A stretch of 64,000 nucleotides of DNA from Algoriphagus sp. (GTDB lineage: Bacteria; Bacteroidota; Bacteroidia; Cytophagales; Cyclobacteriaceae): assembly GCA_018336015.1 (NCBI GenBank), contig JAGXQZ010000027.1, positions 62,001 to 126,000 of the forward strand, written 5' to 3'. The position numbers and the translations under genes were made by a program. Shown here in pieces: positions 1 to 8,560 of the stretch. Each line of letters opens with the position of its first letter. Positions within the stretch are counted from its first letter, which is position 1. The notes under the pieces are model-generated. The model did no database searches, was not told where the DNA came from, and was given only the letters and a program-made list of their open reading frames with translations.

Positions 1-144
1 GAATCCGGTCAAATGGTTAATTCACTTTTAGTTAAAGAAGGGTATGCCCGAGTAGCTACCTATCCTCCCAATGTGCGGTATCAAGAGCAGTTTCAAAAAT
101 TGGAGCGCGAAGCGAGAAGTGCGAGAAGGGGATTGTGGAGGTGA
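1..144 (+). CDS. Thermonuclease (SNase)-like protein, C-terminal fragment
   Basis: An open frame enters from the left edge and ends at TGA 142-144, giving 47 residues. It contains VNSLLVKEGYARV followed by TYPPNVRYQEQF and ends EARSARRGLW. This is the usual C-terminal signature of staphylococcal-nuclease-like domains, where the strand with YA-V-TYPP precedes a final helix with EAR and GLW. The catalytic Arg/Glu residues lie upstream of the window and cannot be checked. The gene is convergent with the minus-strand operon that follows. The family is recognised from the motif only. Confidence 0.75.
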   Translation, partial: ESGQMVNSLLVKEGYARVATYPPNVRYQEQFQKLEREARSARRGLWR

Positions 145-233
145 TTTAAAGGCTTTACAAATTGGAATAAGGTCAGAATTTAGCTTTCGTAAATGAGTAA
201 AAACTAATGGTGAATTTGTAAGAAGAATGAAAT

Positions 234-896
234 TTACAAATACCCAAATCTCCCATTTCCAAACATCCTCAGCGTCCTGTAAAACGGGATAAATGCTTCT
301 TGAACATACAGCTTCATGAGCTTGTCTGAATTGGTCTTGATATCAAGTTCTGCTTTCAAAAGGTCTGCCTCTTCCAATAATGGCACCTTGGATACGGTGC
401 TGAGTTTTGCGTGGGTATTTGCAGAAGTGCTGTAAAGAATGATTCCTGAATTCGCATGAAAGACCTCACTGACAAAATGAAAGTGCTTTCTTTTTCCTGC
501 CTTGTCGTAGCCTTTCTTTTCCCATAACCGGACTAATTCTTCCTCTATATAGCCCAAGGGTAGTGAAGTGTGCTGCAGATTGTCCAGCTTGCAATAAACA
601 GAATTGGCTTTTTTGAAACTGATACTAGCTTCATGGCTTTGAATTGGACTGCTGTTCAGCTGATTGGAAAACTCTAGATTGAATGTGTTCTCGGAAATAA
701 ACTCAAATTCACTTTTGGGACCTTGATCGACTTTGTCCAAAATCCCAGCTTCTGGGATCAGGTTAAAAACATTTAGAACCTTTCTGTGATTGCGATCATC
801 CATTTCCAACACATCTCCTATTTTCAGTTTGGCCAACGGGAAATTGACAAAGGTATTTTGACCTTTAAGGATTCGATAGGATTTTTTAGTGTTCAT
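234..896 (-). CDS. Unknown 220-residue protein, last gene of the type III restriction operon
   Basis: I do not recognise this protein family. It has no signal peptide and no membrane segment. The N-terminal half is mixed and beta-like, with a short KLKIGDVLEM stretch near residue 23 that could be an OB/SH3-like strand. The C-terminal half is more helical and ends in a basic/aromatic tail. It starts 32 bp after the AAA-DUF4435 gene and reads the same way, so it is probably the fourth gene of mod-res-AAA/DUF4435-orf220. The position suggests an accessory or effector component of the defence operon, but nothing in the sequence shows a catalytic motif. An immunity or regulatory role is equally possible. 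Confidence 0.8.
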   Translation of the reverse strand: MNTKKSYRILKGQNTFVNFPLAKLKIGDVLEMDDRNHRKVLNVFNLIPEAGILDKVDQGPKSEFEFISENTFNLEFSNQLNSSPIQSHEASISFKKANSVYCKLDNLQHTSLPLGYIEEELVRLWEKKGYDKAGKRKHFHFVSEVFHANSGIILYSTSANTHAKLSTVSKVPLLEEADLLKAELDIKTNSDKLMKLYVQEAFIPFYRTLRMFGNGRFGYL

Positions 897-928
897 TAGT
901 TGATGTGTTTGAAAGAGAAAATTGATAA

Positions 929-2539
929 TTAGTTAAAAATAACCGACTCCAACTCTTGGTAAACTTGCGTTTCTGGTGTGATAAACTTGGCTAGTTCAAA
1001 GCAAAATATTTCTTTCAATATTTTTCTAGAAGTACAGCATGCTAGAATTTGGGTAAACATCGATTTCACATCATTTTCATTGATGTCTTGGACAATCAAA
1101 TCATAAGATTCCTCATTGAATTCTAATCCTGAAGACAAGCAGTATTTGATCAGGATTTCTTTATCAAAAAGATAGTTTTCAATTTCTTTGCGAAATAGCA
1201 TTCTGTTGGATGAAGATTTTTGTAAAAATCTAGTTCGATCTTCTTGTGTGGTGGGGCCACTAGAATTTATATCCCGATCTTTCAAAATAAAAATCTCTAC
1301 ATCCATAAAGGCCTTGTTTAGAATTTGAAGTGCCAATCCCGAATGCTTTTCCAGTTCTTTATTTCCACCACTGCTTACAAATAGGCAGTCTGGATAGGCG
1401 GCCTCGAATATGGTATTGTAAATTCTAGCATCAAATCCCTTTTCTCTAAACTCAATGCCAGGATTTGGATATCCCTCGCAATAAATCAGCCTTTTTGGAG
1501 CAATCAAACCTGTAAGGTCCTCAAGGGCTGTTTCAAATATTTTAGCCCAGTTTTTCCGGGTTTTCTCTATGGGAACAATAGTCTTAGGGCCATTGAAGTA
1601 ATCACCACTTCCAAAATCCAAAATCTGGCAATCGCTATTGTAATCCAATTGGAGAGATCGTAGAAATCCAATGCTGTGAGTGCAAATCCAAAGCTGACTT
1701 TCTTCTGGAATCATATCAATGATTTCTTTGAGAAGCTTCCTTTGGATTCCTGTATTCAGGTGCAGTTCGGGTTCATCAATGCAGTAAATGGTTTCTTTAT
1801 AGACCTCTTTTCTTAGGAATATATCTATCAAAATGTCTACACATTCTTTTTCTCCTGTACTCAGTTTATTGTAATCAAAAATGTGAGGCTCATTAGTCTT
1901 TTTAAAGTAAAGTGTTCCTTTCCCATCCATGACGTTACCGATGTTGGTAATTTCAATGTCTAAACAGTTCTTGATTGATGTATTTAAGCCTCCAATCACT
2001 CTCGCTTTGGCAATGCTAGCTTGGAGGTCTTCTCTTTCAAGTAAATTATGATAATACACATAAAGCCTTGAGTAGTTTTGGGTGATTTTATCATCCAATT
2101 GGTTGGAAAATCCCGCACCATCAATGTTCTCTTTGATGTCTGAGACTTGTTCTAGAATAGTTTTTAAAAGGTTTCCTGAATATCTATAGGGAGACCGAAA
2201 AGAGAAAATTGTATTTCCCAGACCTGATGTTTCCCTTTTATTGAACTCTCCGCTTTCACCCAATTCAGAAGTGTTATCCAGATAGACCTTAATGTTTTGA
2301 CCAGGACTTAATGGATGAGAAGGGTCTTTTTTTGTCTCTTGGATATTTCCGATAGAGTTCCCTACATATCTTATGTATTGGGCATTATATGTCAAAAAAG
2401 CATCAAGCACCGAACTCTTGCCACAACCATTTGGTCCAACCAACGCAATGATTCTGCCCGGCGAGTCTCCCAAATCAAGGGTTAAATCATCAAATCGCTT
2501 GAAGTTCTTTATTTCTACTTTTGAGATTTTCATTTTCAA
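929..2539 (-). CDS. AAA (ABC-type) ATPase fused to DUF4435/TOPRIM-like domain, PARIS-like
   Basis: The 536-residue protein has an SMC/ABC-like ATPase half: Walker A GPNGCGKSS at 35-43, signature-like LSTGEKE at 226-232, Walker B IYCIDEPELHLN from about 251 and a histidine switch THS at 287-289. A second domain follows from about residue 350, with LIYCEG (E355), LKDRD (D421, D423) and EIENYL (453-458), the order of acidic motifs seen in DUF4435/TOPRIM-like nucleases. In PARIS defence, AriA is the AAA ATPase and AriB the DUF4435 effector, and fused single-gene forms are known. Here the fusion sits 24 bp after the type III res gene, fitting a back-up that senses anti-restriction proteins. An OLD-family nuclease is the main alternative. 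Confidence 0.8.
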   Translation of the reverse strand: MKMKISKVEIKNFKRFDDLTLDLGDSPGRIIALVGPNGCGKSSVLDAFLTYNAQYIRYVGNSIGNIQETKKDPSHPLSPGQNIKVYLDNTSELGESGEFNKRETSGLGNTIFSFRSPYRYSGNLLKTILEQVSDIKENIDGAGFSNQLDDKITQNYSRLYVYYHNLLEREDLQASIAKARVIGGLNTSIKNCLDIEITNIGNVMDGKGTLYFKKTNEPHIFDYNKLSTGEKECVDILIDIFLRKEVYKETIYCIDEPELHLNTGIQRKLLKEIIDMIPEESQLWICTHSIGFLRSLQLDYNSDCQILDFGSGDYFNGPKTIVPIEKTRKNWAKIFETALEDLTGLIAPKRLIYCEGYPNPGIEFREKGFDARIYNTIFEAAYPDCLFVSSGGNKELEKHSGLALQILNKAFMDVEIFILKDRDINSSGPTTQEDRTRFLQKSSSNRMLFRKEIENYLFDKEILIKYCLSSGLEFNEESYDLIVQDINENDVKSMFTQILACCTSRKILKEIFCFELAKFITPETQVYQELESVIFN

Positions 2540-2563
2540 AAAGGTTAAAAATTCAGACTCATT

Positions 2564-5233
2564 TTACTGCCCCAAAAACCACCCAAAACTTCGATCTATC
2601 CCCACCTCATCATGGGAAATCAGCAGGTATCTCCAGGGCTTGCCCCCGTTGGCTGTCGTGTATTCCGTAGCATAGCGGCAATAGGTTTCCGCTGCCTTTT
2701 TCTTGTCCAGGACGTCGGCTGAGTTCAGTTGATCCTTGGCCTTGGTCTCGGCCATGTAGATGGCGTCGGCCGTCTCGATGATAAAGTCAGGGACATACAG
2801 CTTGGAGTTATTAGCCCAATAGATCAAAAACTGACCCGCTGCCGGACGAAGCCACTTCAGTACACTGCCGTCATTTTCCAGAATGTAGGCAAAGTCCTTT
2901 TCGGTCTTGGAGTCAAACTTGTATTCCAAATGCCCTGCTTTCTTAAAGCCTGTAAAAACCAATTTGGGAATCAGACTCACCGGAGTGATGACTTCTTTGT
3001 AGTCTCTTCGTCCTCCTGGAATGGTCGTAAAGTTCCATTCGTTGATCTTCTGGAAAGGCAGAACACTCGGGGCAATGTATTCGGGTTCGGAAATCCGGAA
3101 AAATCCCCGCATCTGTTGGTAAATCTGCCAGGCTATTGGCTTTCGGTACTGCCTGACCGTCAGGACAAATTTGGCCGGATCGGGATTGTTTTCTTTGATT
3201 TTGGCTAAGGCCTGATTGGCTAGCTTGTAGAGTAATTCGCCCACGTCATCGTAATCGATCTCAGGGAAGTTGATCAATTCACTGATGATTTGATAAACCG
3301 GAGGATCTTTGATGGTGGCGCCGTGCTTAACTCCCACGGTATCCACTTTCCGCTCTCCGGTTAGTTCTACGACCATAATCTCTTCGGTCAGGGGCAGGAA
3401 ATTAAATCCCTCGTCGGTAAAGAGGTCGAAATCCTCAAACCAAGCCTTTGGGTTGTCCTGTGTCAGAGAGATCCGGGGGATTTCAATGATGTTGGACTTG
3501 TAGTCGGAAACGATCTGCTCGTATTCAGCTTCGATTTTTTCCAACTCAGAATCAAAAAAGAGATCCACTTGTCCAGTGGTCATTTCTTCTCGTACTTTTT
3601 GGATGACATAGGCTTTTACTTCAGGTTTGCTGAGGTCAGCCGCGGATTGTACTCCCTCCATTTTTCCTGCCTGTGGAAAGGTCTGAATCATCACTCTCCG
3701 CATACTCAACCCAAATTTTGCCTGGGTTCTCTTGGCCTGATCCTGGATCTGTTCGATCAGTCGTTCTTCCCGTTGGAACTTGGCCTCGACCAAGGAAGGA
3801 CTGTTGACGGTCTCGAGGGTAGGAGTGAAGCCGTCTTCGTCCAGCTGGACAAAGCTCATCTTATTGAGAACGGAATCAGGATTTTGCGCCTCGGCGATGA
3901 CGGCCTCAAAGTTGTCATGGGCGATCACCGTGAGCTTATCCAGTTTATCTACTCCGGTTCGCTCTCCGTTGAAAGGCAGGCGAAGGCCTCGACCAATGGT
4001 CTGCTCGATCAGGATGCTGGCATTGGCAGCACGCAAAGGAACGATGGTGTACAGGTTGGATACGTCCCAACCTTCCTTCAGCATATTGACATGGATCACG
4101 ATCTCGATTTGGTTTTCGGGTCGCTCCAACTCCACAAACTGCCGATCGATCTCCTCATCTTTTTTCGTGCTGGAGTCGATCTGCAAGACCTTGCCCACAA
4201 AAGCTCCTCCGTAAAACAGGGTGGAGTTGATGTAATTATAAACCTCCTTGGCATGGGCGATGTCCCGGCAGACTACGAGCACAAAGGGCTTCACCAGTTT
4301 GGCTCCGGTGTTTTTATGGAAGATTTCCAACTCAGCCTTGGTGTCCAGGTGGATAGATATGGCATCCTCCAGCTTGATCCGTTCGATCTCTTCGGCACTC
4401 ATGCCTTGGGAACGGAAGTTCCTCCGTGTGGCGATGGCAGGACTCTTTACATACTTGCCATCCTCCAAGGCCCGGGCGAGGGAGTATTCATAGACCACAT
4501 TTTTGAAGGGCTTGTTTTTCTCGTCGGTAGGAGTAGCCGTAAGTTCCAAACCCAACACAGGCTTCAGTTCATTGATGGCCTTTTTGCTGCTGTCGGCATG
4601 GTAGCGGTGGGCCTCATCCATTAGGATCACCAAGTCATCCAAGCGGGTGAGGTAGTCCCAATAGGACTGCCCCAAGTACTCCGAAAGGCGCTTGATCCGT
4701 GGTGCCAGATTGACTCCGTCTTTTTTGCTGCCTTTGCTGTCGGAGTTAAACTTGGCCACATTGAATATATTGATCCGCACCTCGGAATTGCTGAAGAGGC
4801 TGCCGACTTGGTTGTAGTTCTCTCCGGTGATGATCAGGGGCTTTTGGTGGACAAATTCCCCCAAGCCGGAAAATACATACTTGCTGTAAGCCGGATTCCC
4901 AAAGTCCTCCATTAGCTTTTCGTAGATGGTCAGGTTGGGGGCGAGGATAAAGAAGTTTTTGATCCCGCGCTCGAGGTAGAGGTAGGCGATAAAGGCACCC
5001 ATCAGGCGGGTTTTGCCTACACCTGTGGCGATATGAAAGCAGAGGGAGACAAAGTCCCGCTCAAAGTCCTTCACACTTGGATGCAAGGTTTGGATTTTAG
5101 CCAGCTCGGACTCGAGATCTGCTTCTTTGTGTAGGGTAAGCGCTTTTTCCAGCTGGACGAGAATATCCAATGATTCCTTTAAAGGTTGTCTAAGCGATAG
5201 GCGCTGCTTGATATGATTGGCGTGCTTGTTCAT
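2564..5233 (-). CDS. res: Type III restriction endonuclease, Res subunit
   Basis: This 889-residue protein is the helicase-nuclease subunit of a type III restriction-modification system. It translocates on DNA and cuts when two unmodified sites face each other. It shows Walker A ATGVGKT (69-75), the DEAH box LMDEAHRY (206-209), motif III LTATPT (around 231), motif VI IGRGLRLPF (around 410) and a C-terminal PD-(D/E)XK nuclease site with PD at 815-816 and ETK at 829-831. All catalytic elements are present and the length is within the family range. The start lies 18 bp after the mod stop, so the two genes are co-transcribed. Base composition is markedly more GC-rich than the genes on either side. 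Confidence 0.95.
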   Translation of the reverse strand: MNKHANHIKQRLSLRQPLKESLDILVQLEKALTLHKEADLESELAKIQTLHPSVKDFERDFVSLCFHIATGVGKTRLMGAFIAYLYLERGIKNFFILAPNLTIYEKLMEDFGNPAYSKYVFSGLGEFVHQKPLIITGENYNQVGSLFSNSEVRINIFNVAKFNSDSKGSKKDGVNLAPRIKRLSEYLGQSYWDYLTRLDDLVILMDEAHRYHADSSKKAINELKPVLGLELTATPTDEKNKPFKNVVYEYSLARALEDGKYVKSPAIATRRNFRSQGMSAEEIERIKLEDAISIHLDTKAELEIFHKNTGAKLVKPFVLVVCRDIAHAKEVYNYINSTLFYGGAFVGKVLQIDSSTKKDEEIDRQFVELERPENQIEIVIHVNMLKEGWDVSNLYTIVPLRAANASILIEQTIGRGLRLPFNGERTGVDKLDKLTVIAHDNFEAVIAEAQNPDSVLNKMSFVQLDEDGFTPTLETVNSPSLVEAKFQREERLIEQIQDQAKRTQAKFGLSMRRVMIQTFPQAGKMEGVQSAADLSKPEVKAYVIQKVREEMTTGQVDLFFDSELEKIEAEYEQIVSDYKSNIIEIPRISLTQDNPKAWFEDFDLFTDEGFNFLPLTEEIMVVELTGERKVDTVGVKHGATIKDPPVYQIISELINFPEIDYDDVGELLYKLANQALAKIKENNPDPAKFVLTVRQYRKPIAWQIYQQMRGFFRISEPEYIAPSVLPFQKINEWNFTTIPGGRRDYKEVITPVSLIPKLVFTGFKKAGHLEYKFDSKTEKDFAYILENDGSVLKWLRPAAGQFLIYWANNSKLYVPDFIIETADAIYMAETKAKDQLNSADVLDKKKAAETYCRYATEYTTANGGKPWRYLLISHDEVGIDRSFGWFLGQ

Positions 5234-5251
5234 AAACGGTGAAAAGTGAGG

Positions 5252-6922
5252 TTAAAAAAGCGACTGCTGACCGGGTGCTTTATCGGATTTCTTGGGAGAA
5301 GCAGGTTCTTCTACTTGGAAGGGAGCTTCTTCACTTTCCTCCCGCTCGGGGCGTAGCTCCTCAGGCAGGTTCACGATCTTGAAGCTGTAGTCTTCCTTTC
5401 CAAACTCACACTTGCCCAAGAGCAAACTTGGGATCTTGCGAAGGGTGATGTTCGGGTATCGGTTTTCACACTCGGCCTGAAAAGCCTTGCAGCAGATCAG
5501 GAGGCTTTCCTCCGGATTCATCTCCTCGTGAATGCGGTCCAGGGACTCCACGGTGAGTAGGGTAGTGGTGGTGAAGATAAAATCCCGCTCCGTACTCTGT
5601 CCCTGCTTCCAATACATCTGCTCATGGGGAGTGTAACGGAAGCCTTCGTGCTTGGCCATGGCGGCAGCAAGCATATCGGGATTGTATTCCTTATTGATGA
5701 CCCATTGACCGAAGCGGTCCTGATTGAGCAGACTTGGGGCAAGTGTATAAAACTTAAATCCTCCTCCACCTTTCCAGTCTACCTCTTCCGAAATACCAAT
5801 GTTATCTGTGTTGTCTACAACTTTTTTTAATCTTGGGTAACTATGACTTAAGCAATGATCTCCAAGTTCAATTCCAATCCATTTTCTTCCCATTTTTTGA
5901 GCAACTGCGGCTGTAGTACCTGAGCCTAAAAATGAATCAAGAACCAAGTCTCCATCATCCGTAGAAACTTGAAGAATCTTTTTTATAAGTTTTTCAGGTT
6001 TTGGAGTTCCAAACCACTCCTCTTTTGACATATGAGGAAATAGTTTTTTTTGCTCATACTTCGCTTGTCGATTGTGTCCAGTTTCTTCAATATCTGCCCA
6101 GAGAGAAGATGGAGGAAGACCTTTGCTGTCAGATAGATAAGTTCTTCTTTTAATGTTGGTGAAATCTTTGTTGAAATAGATTTCACCTGAGTTCATTTTT
6201 TCATTCAATGTTTCTTTACTCCACCTCCAACCATTTTTTGGGGCTTTAATTTTTGTTCCAATTGGAGTTTCAATATCAAAAACTAAATTTTCCCTATATG
6301 CTGGAGAAGAAATAGGATTACCATCAAACCAAGGTCCCCTTGGATCATTGTCTGGGTTTTTGAAATGTTTTGTTTGAGAATCTTTGGGTATTAGCCTTTT
6401 TGATAGCCAGTCTGAAGTTTTTGCATAAACTAAAATTGTATTGTGATCTATGGAAAACTGCTTGGCATCGTTGTTTGAATTATCGCTTGATTTCCAAATT
6501 ATCCCTTGAACAAAGTTGTTTCTTCCAAATATTTCATCGCAAAGGACTTTGCAATAGTGAACTTCATTGTCGTCAAGAGTTATCCAAATTGTTCCATCTT
6601 TTGAAAGTAATTTATAAAGCAGTTTAAGTCTTGAATTCATCAAACTTAACCAAAGAGAATGCTCCACTCCATCATCGTAGTGTTCGAATGCGTTACCCGT
6701 ATTATAAGGAGGATCGATATAGATACATTTTACTTTTCCGGCATAGTCCTGTTCCAGTGCTTTTAGGGCAAGGAGATTATCTCCATGAATCAGCATATTC
6801 TCGGAGGCTGGATCACCATAGCTGTATTCGGGATTCTCGATCAGGATGCGGGGTTCGAGTTGGGGTTCTTCTCCCTTTCCGATCCAAGTAAGCTCGAGTT
6901 TTTGGGATTTGGGATTTGACAT
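5252..6922 (-). CDS. mod: Type III DNA methyltransferase, Mod subunit (N6-adenine, beta class)
   Basis: This 556-residue protein is the modification and target-recognition subunit that pairs with Res. The catalytic motif IV DPPYNTG is at 70-76 and the SAM-binding motif I DSFLGSGTT at 329-337. This order (IV before I) is the beta class of amino-methyltransferases typical of type III Mod proteins. Residues of about 95-365 are encoded by visibly AT-rich DNA (about 5830-6640), whereas both ends match the GC-richer res gene. The central part includes the target recognition domain, so it may have been swapped by recombination. Mod is the first gene of the operon and is divergent from the RloA-like gene, with a 276-bp regulatory gap between them. 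Confidence 0.95.
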   Translation of the reverse strand: MSNPKSQKLELTWIGKGEEPQLEPRILIENPEYSYGDPASENMLIHGDNLLALKALEQDYAGKVKCIYIDPPYNTGNAFEHYDDGVEHSLWLSLMNSRLKLLYKLLSKDGTIWITLDDNEVHYCKVLCDEIFGRNNFVQGIIWKSSDNSNNDAKQFSIDHNTILVYAKTSDWLSKRLIPKDSQTKHFKNPDNDPRGPWFDGNPISSPAYRENLVFDIETPIGTKIKAPKNGWRWSKETLNEKMNSGEIYFNKDFTNIKRRTYLSDSKGLPPSSLWADIEETGHNRQAKYEQKKLFPHMSKEEWFGTPKPEKLIKKILQVSTDDGDLVLDSFLGSGTTAAVAQKMGRKWIGIELGDHCLSHSYPRLKKVVDNTDNIGISEEVDWKGGGGFKFYTLAPSLLNQDRFGQWVINKEYNPDMLAAAMAKHEGFRYTPHEQMYWKQGQSTERDFIFTTTTLLTVESLDRIHEEMNPEESLLICCKAFQAECENRYPNITLRKIPSLLLGKCEFGKEDYSFKIVNLPEELRPEREESEEAPFQVEEPASPKKSDKAPGQQSLF

Positions 6923-7071
6923 AATCAGAGTAAAAATTCAGGTCTTTGGCTTGACTTCATGAAGAAAGCAAAAACTTAGAGTTTAAGCAAACTGATAGAC
7001 TTGTGTCTGTCTGAATTGACAAAAGTTGGCAGAGAAAAATCAATTTTCTTGTATTTGTGTTAAGCAGTCAA

Positions 7072-7191
7072 GTGATAATCACGTGAAAAATTCTCGAATA
7101 TGTAAAGAAAGTGAGCAATCTATGTACAAATAATGTAAAAAATGTGTGTTGGGAATGTTTGAAATGTTAGGTTTGTGTGAAAAAATCACGT
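7072..7191. promoter_or_regulatory. Divergent mod/rloA regulatory gap with two ATCACGT palindromes
   Basis: The gap between mod and the RloA-like gene holds GTGATAATCACGTG (7072-7085) and GTGAAAAAATCACGT (7177-7191). Both have a GTGA...TCAC dyad followed by GT, and they are about 105 bp apart. The second ends 7 bp before the RloA start codon. They look like paired operator sites of one regulator for the two divergent operons. No regulator gene is adjacent, so this is inference. Confidence 0.35.
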
Positions 7192-7198
7192 AAGTATC

Positions 7199-8560
7199 AT
7201 GTTGATCCGATTTGTCCTCGAAAATGTATTCTCCTTTGGAGCGCAACGAGAATTTAATACCATGCCCAATACCCGACTGAAGACTTTGGATCATCACTGC
7301 TATGATTTTGACGGATTTCCCCTCCTGAAGATGTCCGCTATCTACGGGGCAAACGGGGCAGGTAAGTCCAATTTGATCAAGGGGATGTTTGTCCTTCAGA
7401 GTTTAGTGCTGGATGGCAAGGTTCCCTATGTCTTCAAGGATAATGCTTTTAAATTCAATCCAAATCCCCAAGCCAATCAGCTTTTTGCTGTGGAATTTAT
7501 CCAAGGTCAAGTTCCCTTTTACTATGGGCTTTCCGTTCATCAGGGTAGAATTGTCACCGAAGAGCTCTATCGATCCGGATTGGGTAAGCGGAAGGATGAA
7601 TTGATCTATGAGCGAAAGACGGATGAATCCGGGGTGTCCAGTCTGATTTTTAGAGCTGATTTCGAAAAAGACGAGAAGAGTCAGGTGCTCAAGAGTATCC
7701 TTTTGGAGGAGTTTGTCAAACCCAATGAGCCTGTTTTTAAATTGCTGGCCAGGAGGGACAATAAGTATTTGGCAGAGGTCAAATTGGCTTTTTCATGGTT
7801 CAGTGATACCCTACAGATGATTTCTCCAAAAACGAAGCCTATTGGTCTTGCACATTGGATCGATGTAGAACCTAATTTCAAAAGCTATGCACAAGATTTA
7901 ATATCTTCTTTGAATATAGGTGTCGAATCACTTTCTACAGAAAAAGTAGAATTGGAGGAGTTTTTTGGGAAAGACAATGCAAATGAGTTAGTGGATCTTA
8001 AGCGAAGTGTTGAAGAAAGTGTGCTAAATATGGCAGAACTTGAAAGCAAGGCTGGAGATCAAGTACTAGTGGTTAAAGAAAACGGAAAGTTCTGGGTAAA
8101 GACCTTAAAAATTCATCACAAAGGGAAAGATGATCAGGTCGTTCGTTTTGACTTGAAAGAAGAATCCGATGGCACGGTTCGTTTATTGGATTTTGTACCT
8201 GCGTTTATGGATGTAATCACGGAACCCCGGGTCTTTTTGATCGATGAAATCGAGCGTAGCATTCATCCGCTTTTGATTAAGGAATTGGTCAGGAAGTTTT
8301 CTCATGATTCTCAGACCAAAGGGCAGCTGATTTTCACCACCCATGAATCCAATTTGCTGGATCAGGAGCTTTTCCGACAGGACGAGATTTGGTTTGCAGA
8401 GAAGACCAAGGAGGGCGAAACCGACCTGTATTCCCTCAGCGACTTTAAGGAGCATAAGACCATTGACATCCGCAAAGGGTACCTGAGCGGAAGATATGGA
8501 GCCATTCCGTTTTTGGGGAATCTTTCGGATCTGAACTGGCACGAGTATGTTACTGAGTAG
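7199..8560 (+). CDS. rloA: RloA-like AAA (ABC-type) ATPase
   Basis: This 453-residue ATPase begins LIRFVLENVFSFGAQREF, the FxNfxSF-type start common in AAA_15/AAA_21 proteins. Walker A GANGAGKSN is at 50-57, Walker B VFLIDEIERSIHP lies near residue 346, and a TTHESNLL histidine switch follows. It overlaps the next gene by 14 bp, and that gene is RloB-like, so the two form an RloAB (AbiL-like) pair. Such pairs occur in restriction-modification loci and are regarded as abortive-infection or anti-phage modules, with the ATPase controlling a TOPRIM-like effector. The symbol is by family resemblance. The central part (about 7860-8170) is more AT-rich than its ends. Confidence 0.8.
   Translation: MLIRFVLENVFSFGAQREFNTMPNTRLKTLDHHCYDFDGFPLLKMSAIYGANGAGKSNLIKGMFVLQSLVLDGKVPYVFKDNAFKFNPNPQANQLFAVEFIQGQVPFYYGLSVHQGRIVTEELYRSGLGKRKDELIYERKTDESGVSSLIFRADFEKDEKSQVLKSILLEEFVKPNEPVFKLLARRDNKYLAEVKLAFSWFSDTLQMISPKTKPIGLAHWIDVEPNFKSYAQDLISSLNIGVESLSTEKVELEEFFGKDNANELVDLKRSVEESVLNMAELESKAGDQVLVVKENGKFWVKTLKIHHKGKDDQVVRFDLKEESDGTVRLLDFVPAFMDVITEPRVFLIDEIERSIHPLLIKELVRKFSHDSQTKGQLIFTTHESNLLDQELFRQDEIWFAEKTKEGETDLYSLSDFKEHKTIDIRKGYLSGRYGAIPFLGNLSDLNWHEYVTE

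Noticed and set aside
3569-4624. Long open frame of 351 codons opposite res
   Set aside because: It is fully antisense to the conserved helicase domain of res, has no family motif and follows the codon bias of the res strand, so it is a shadow.
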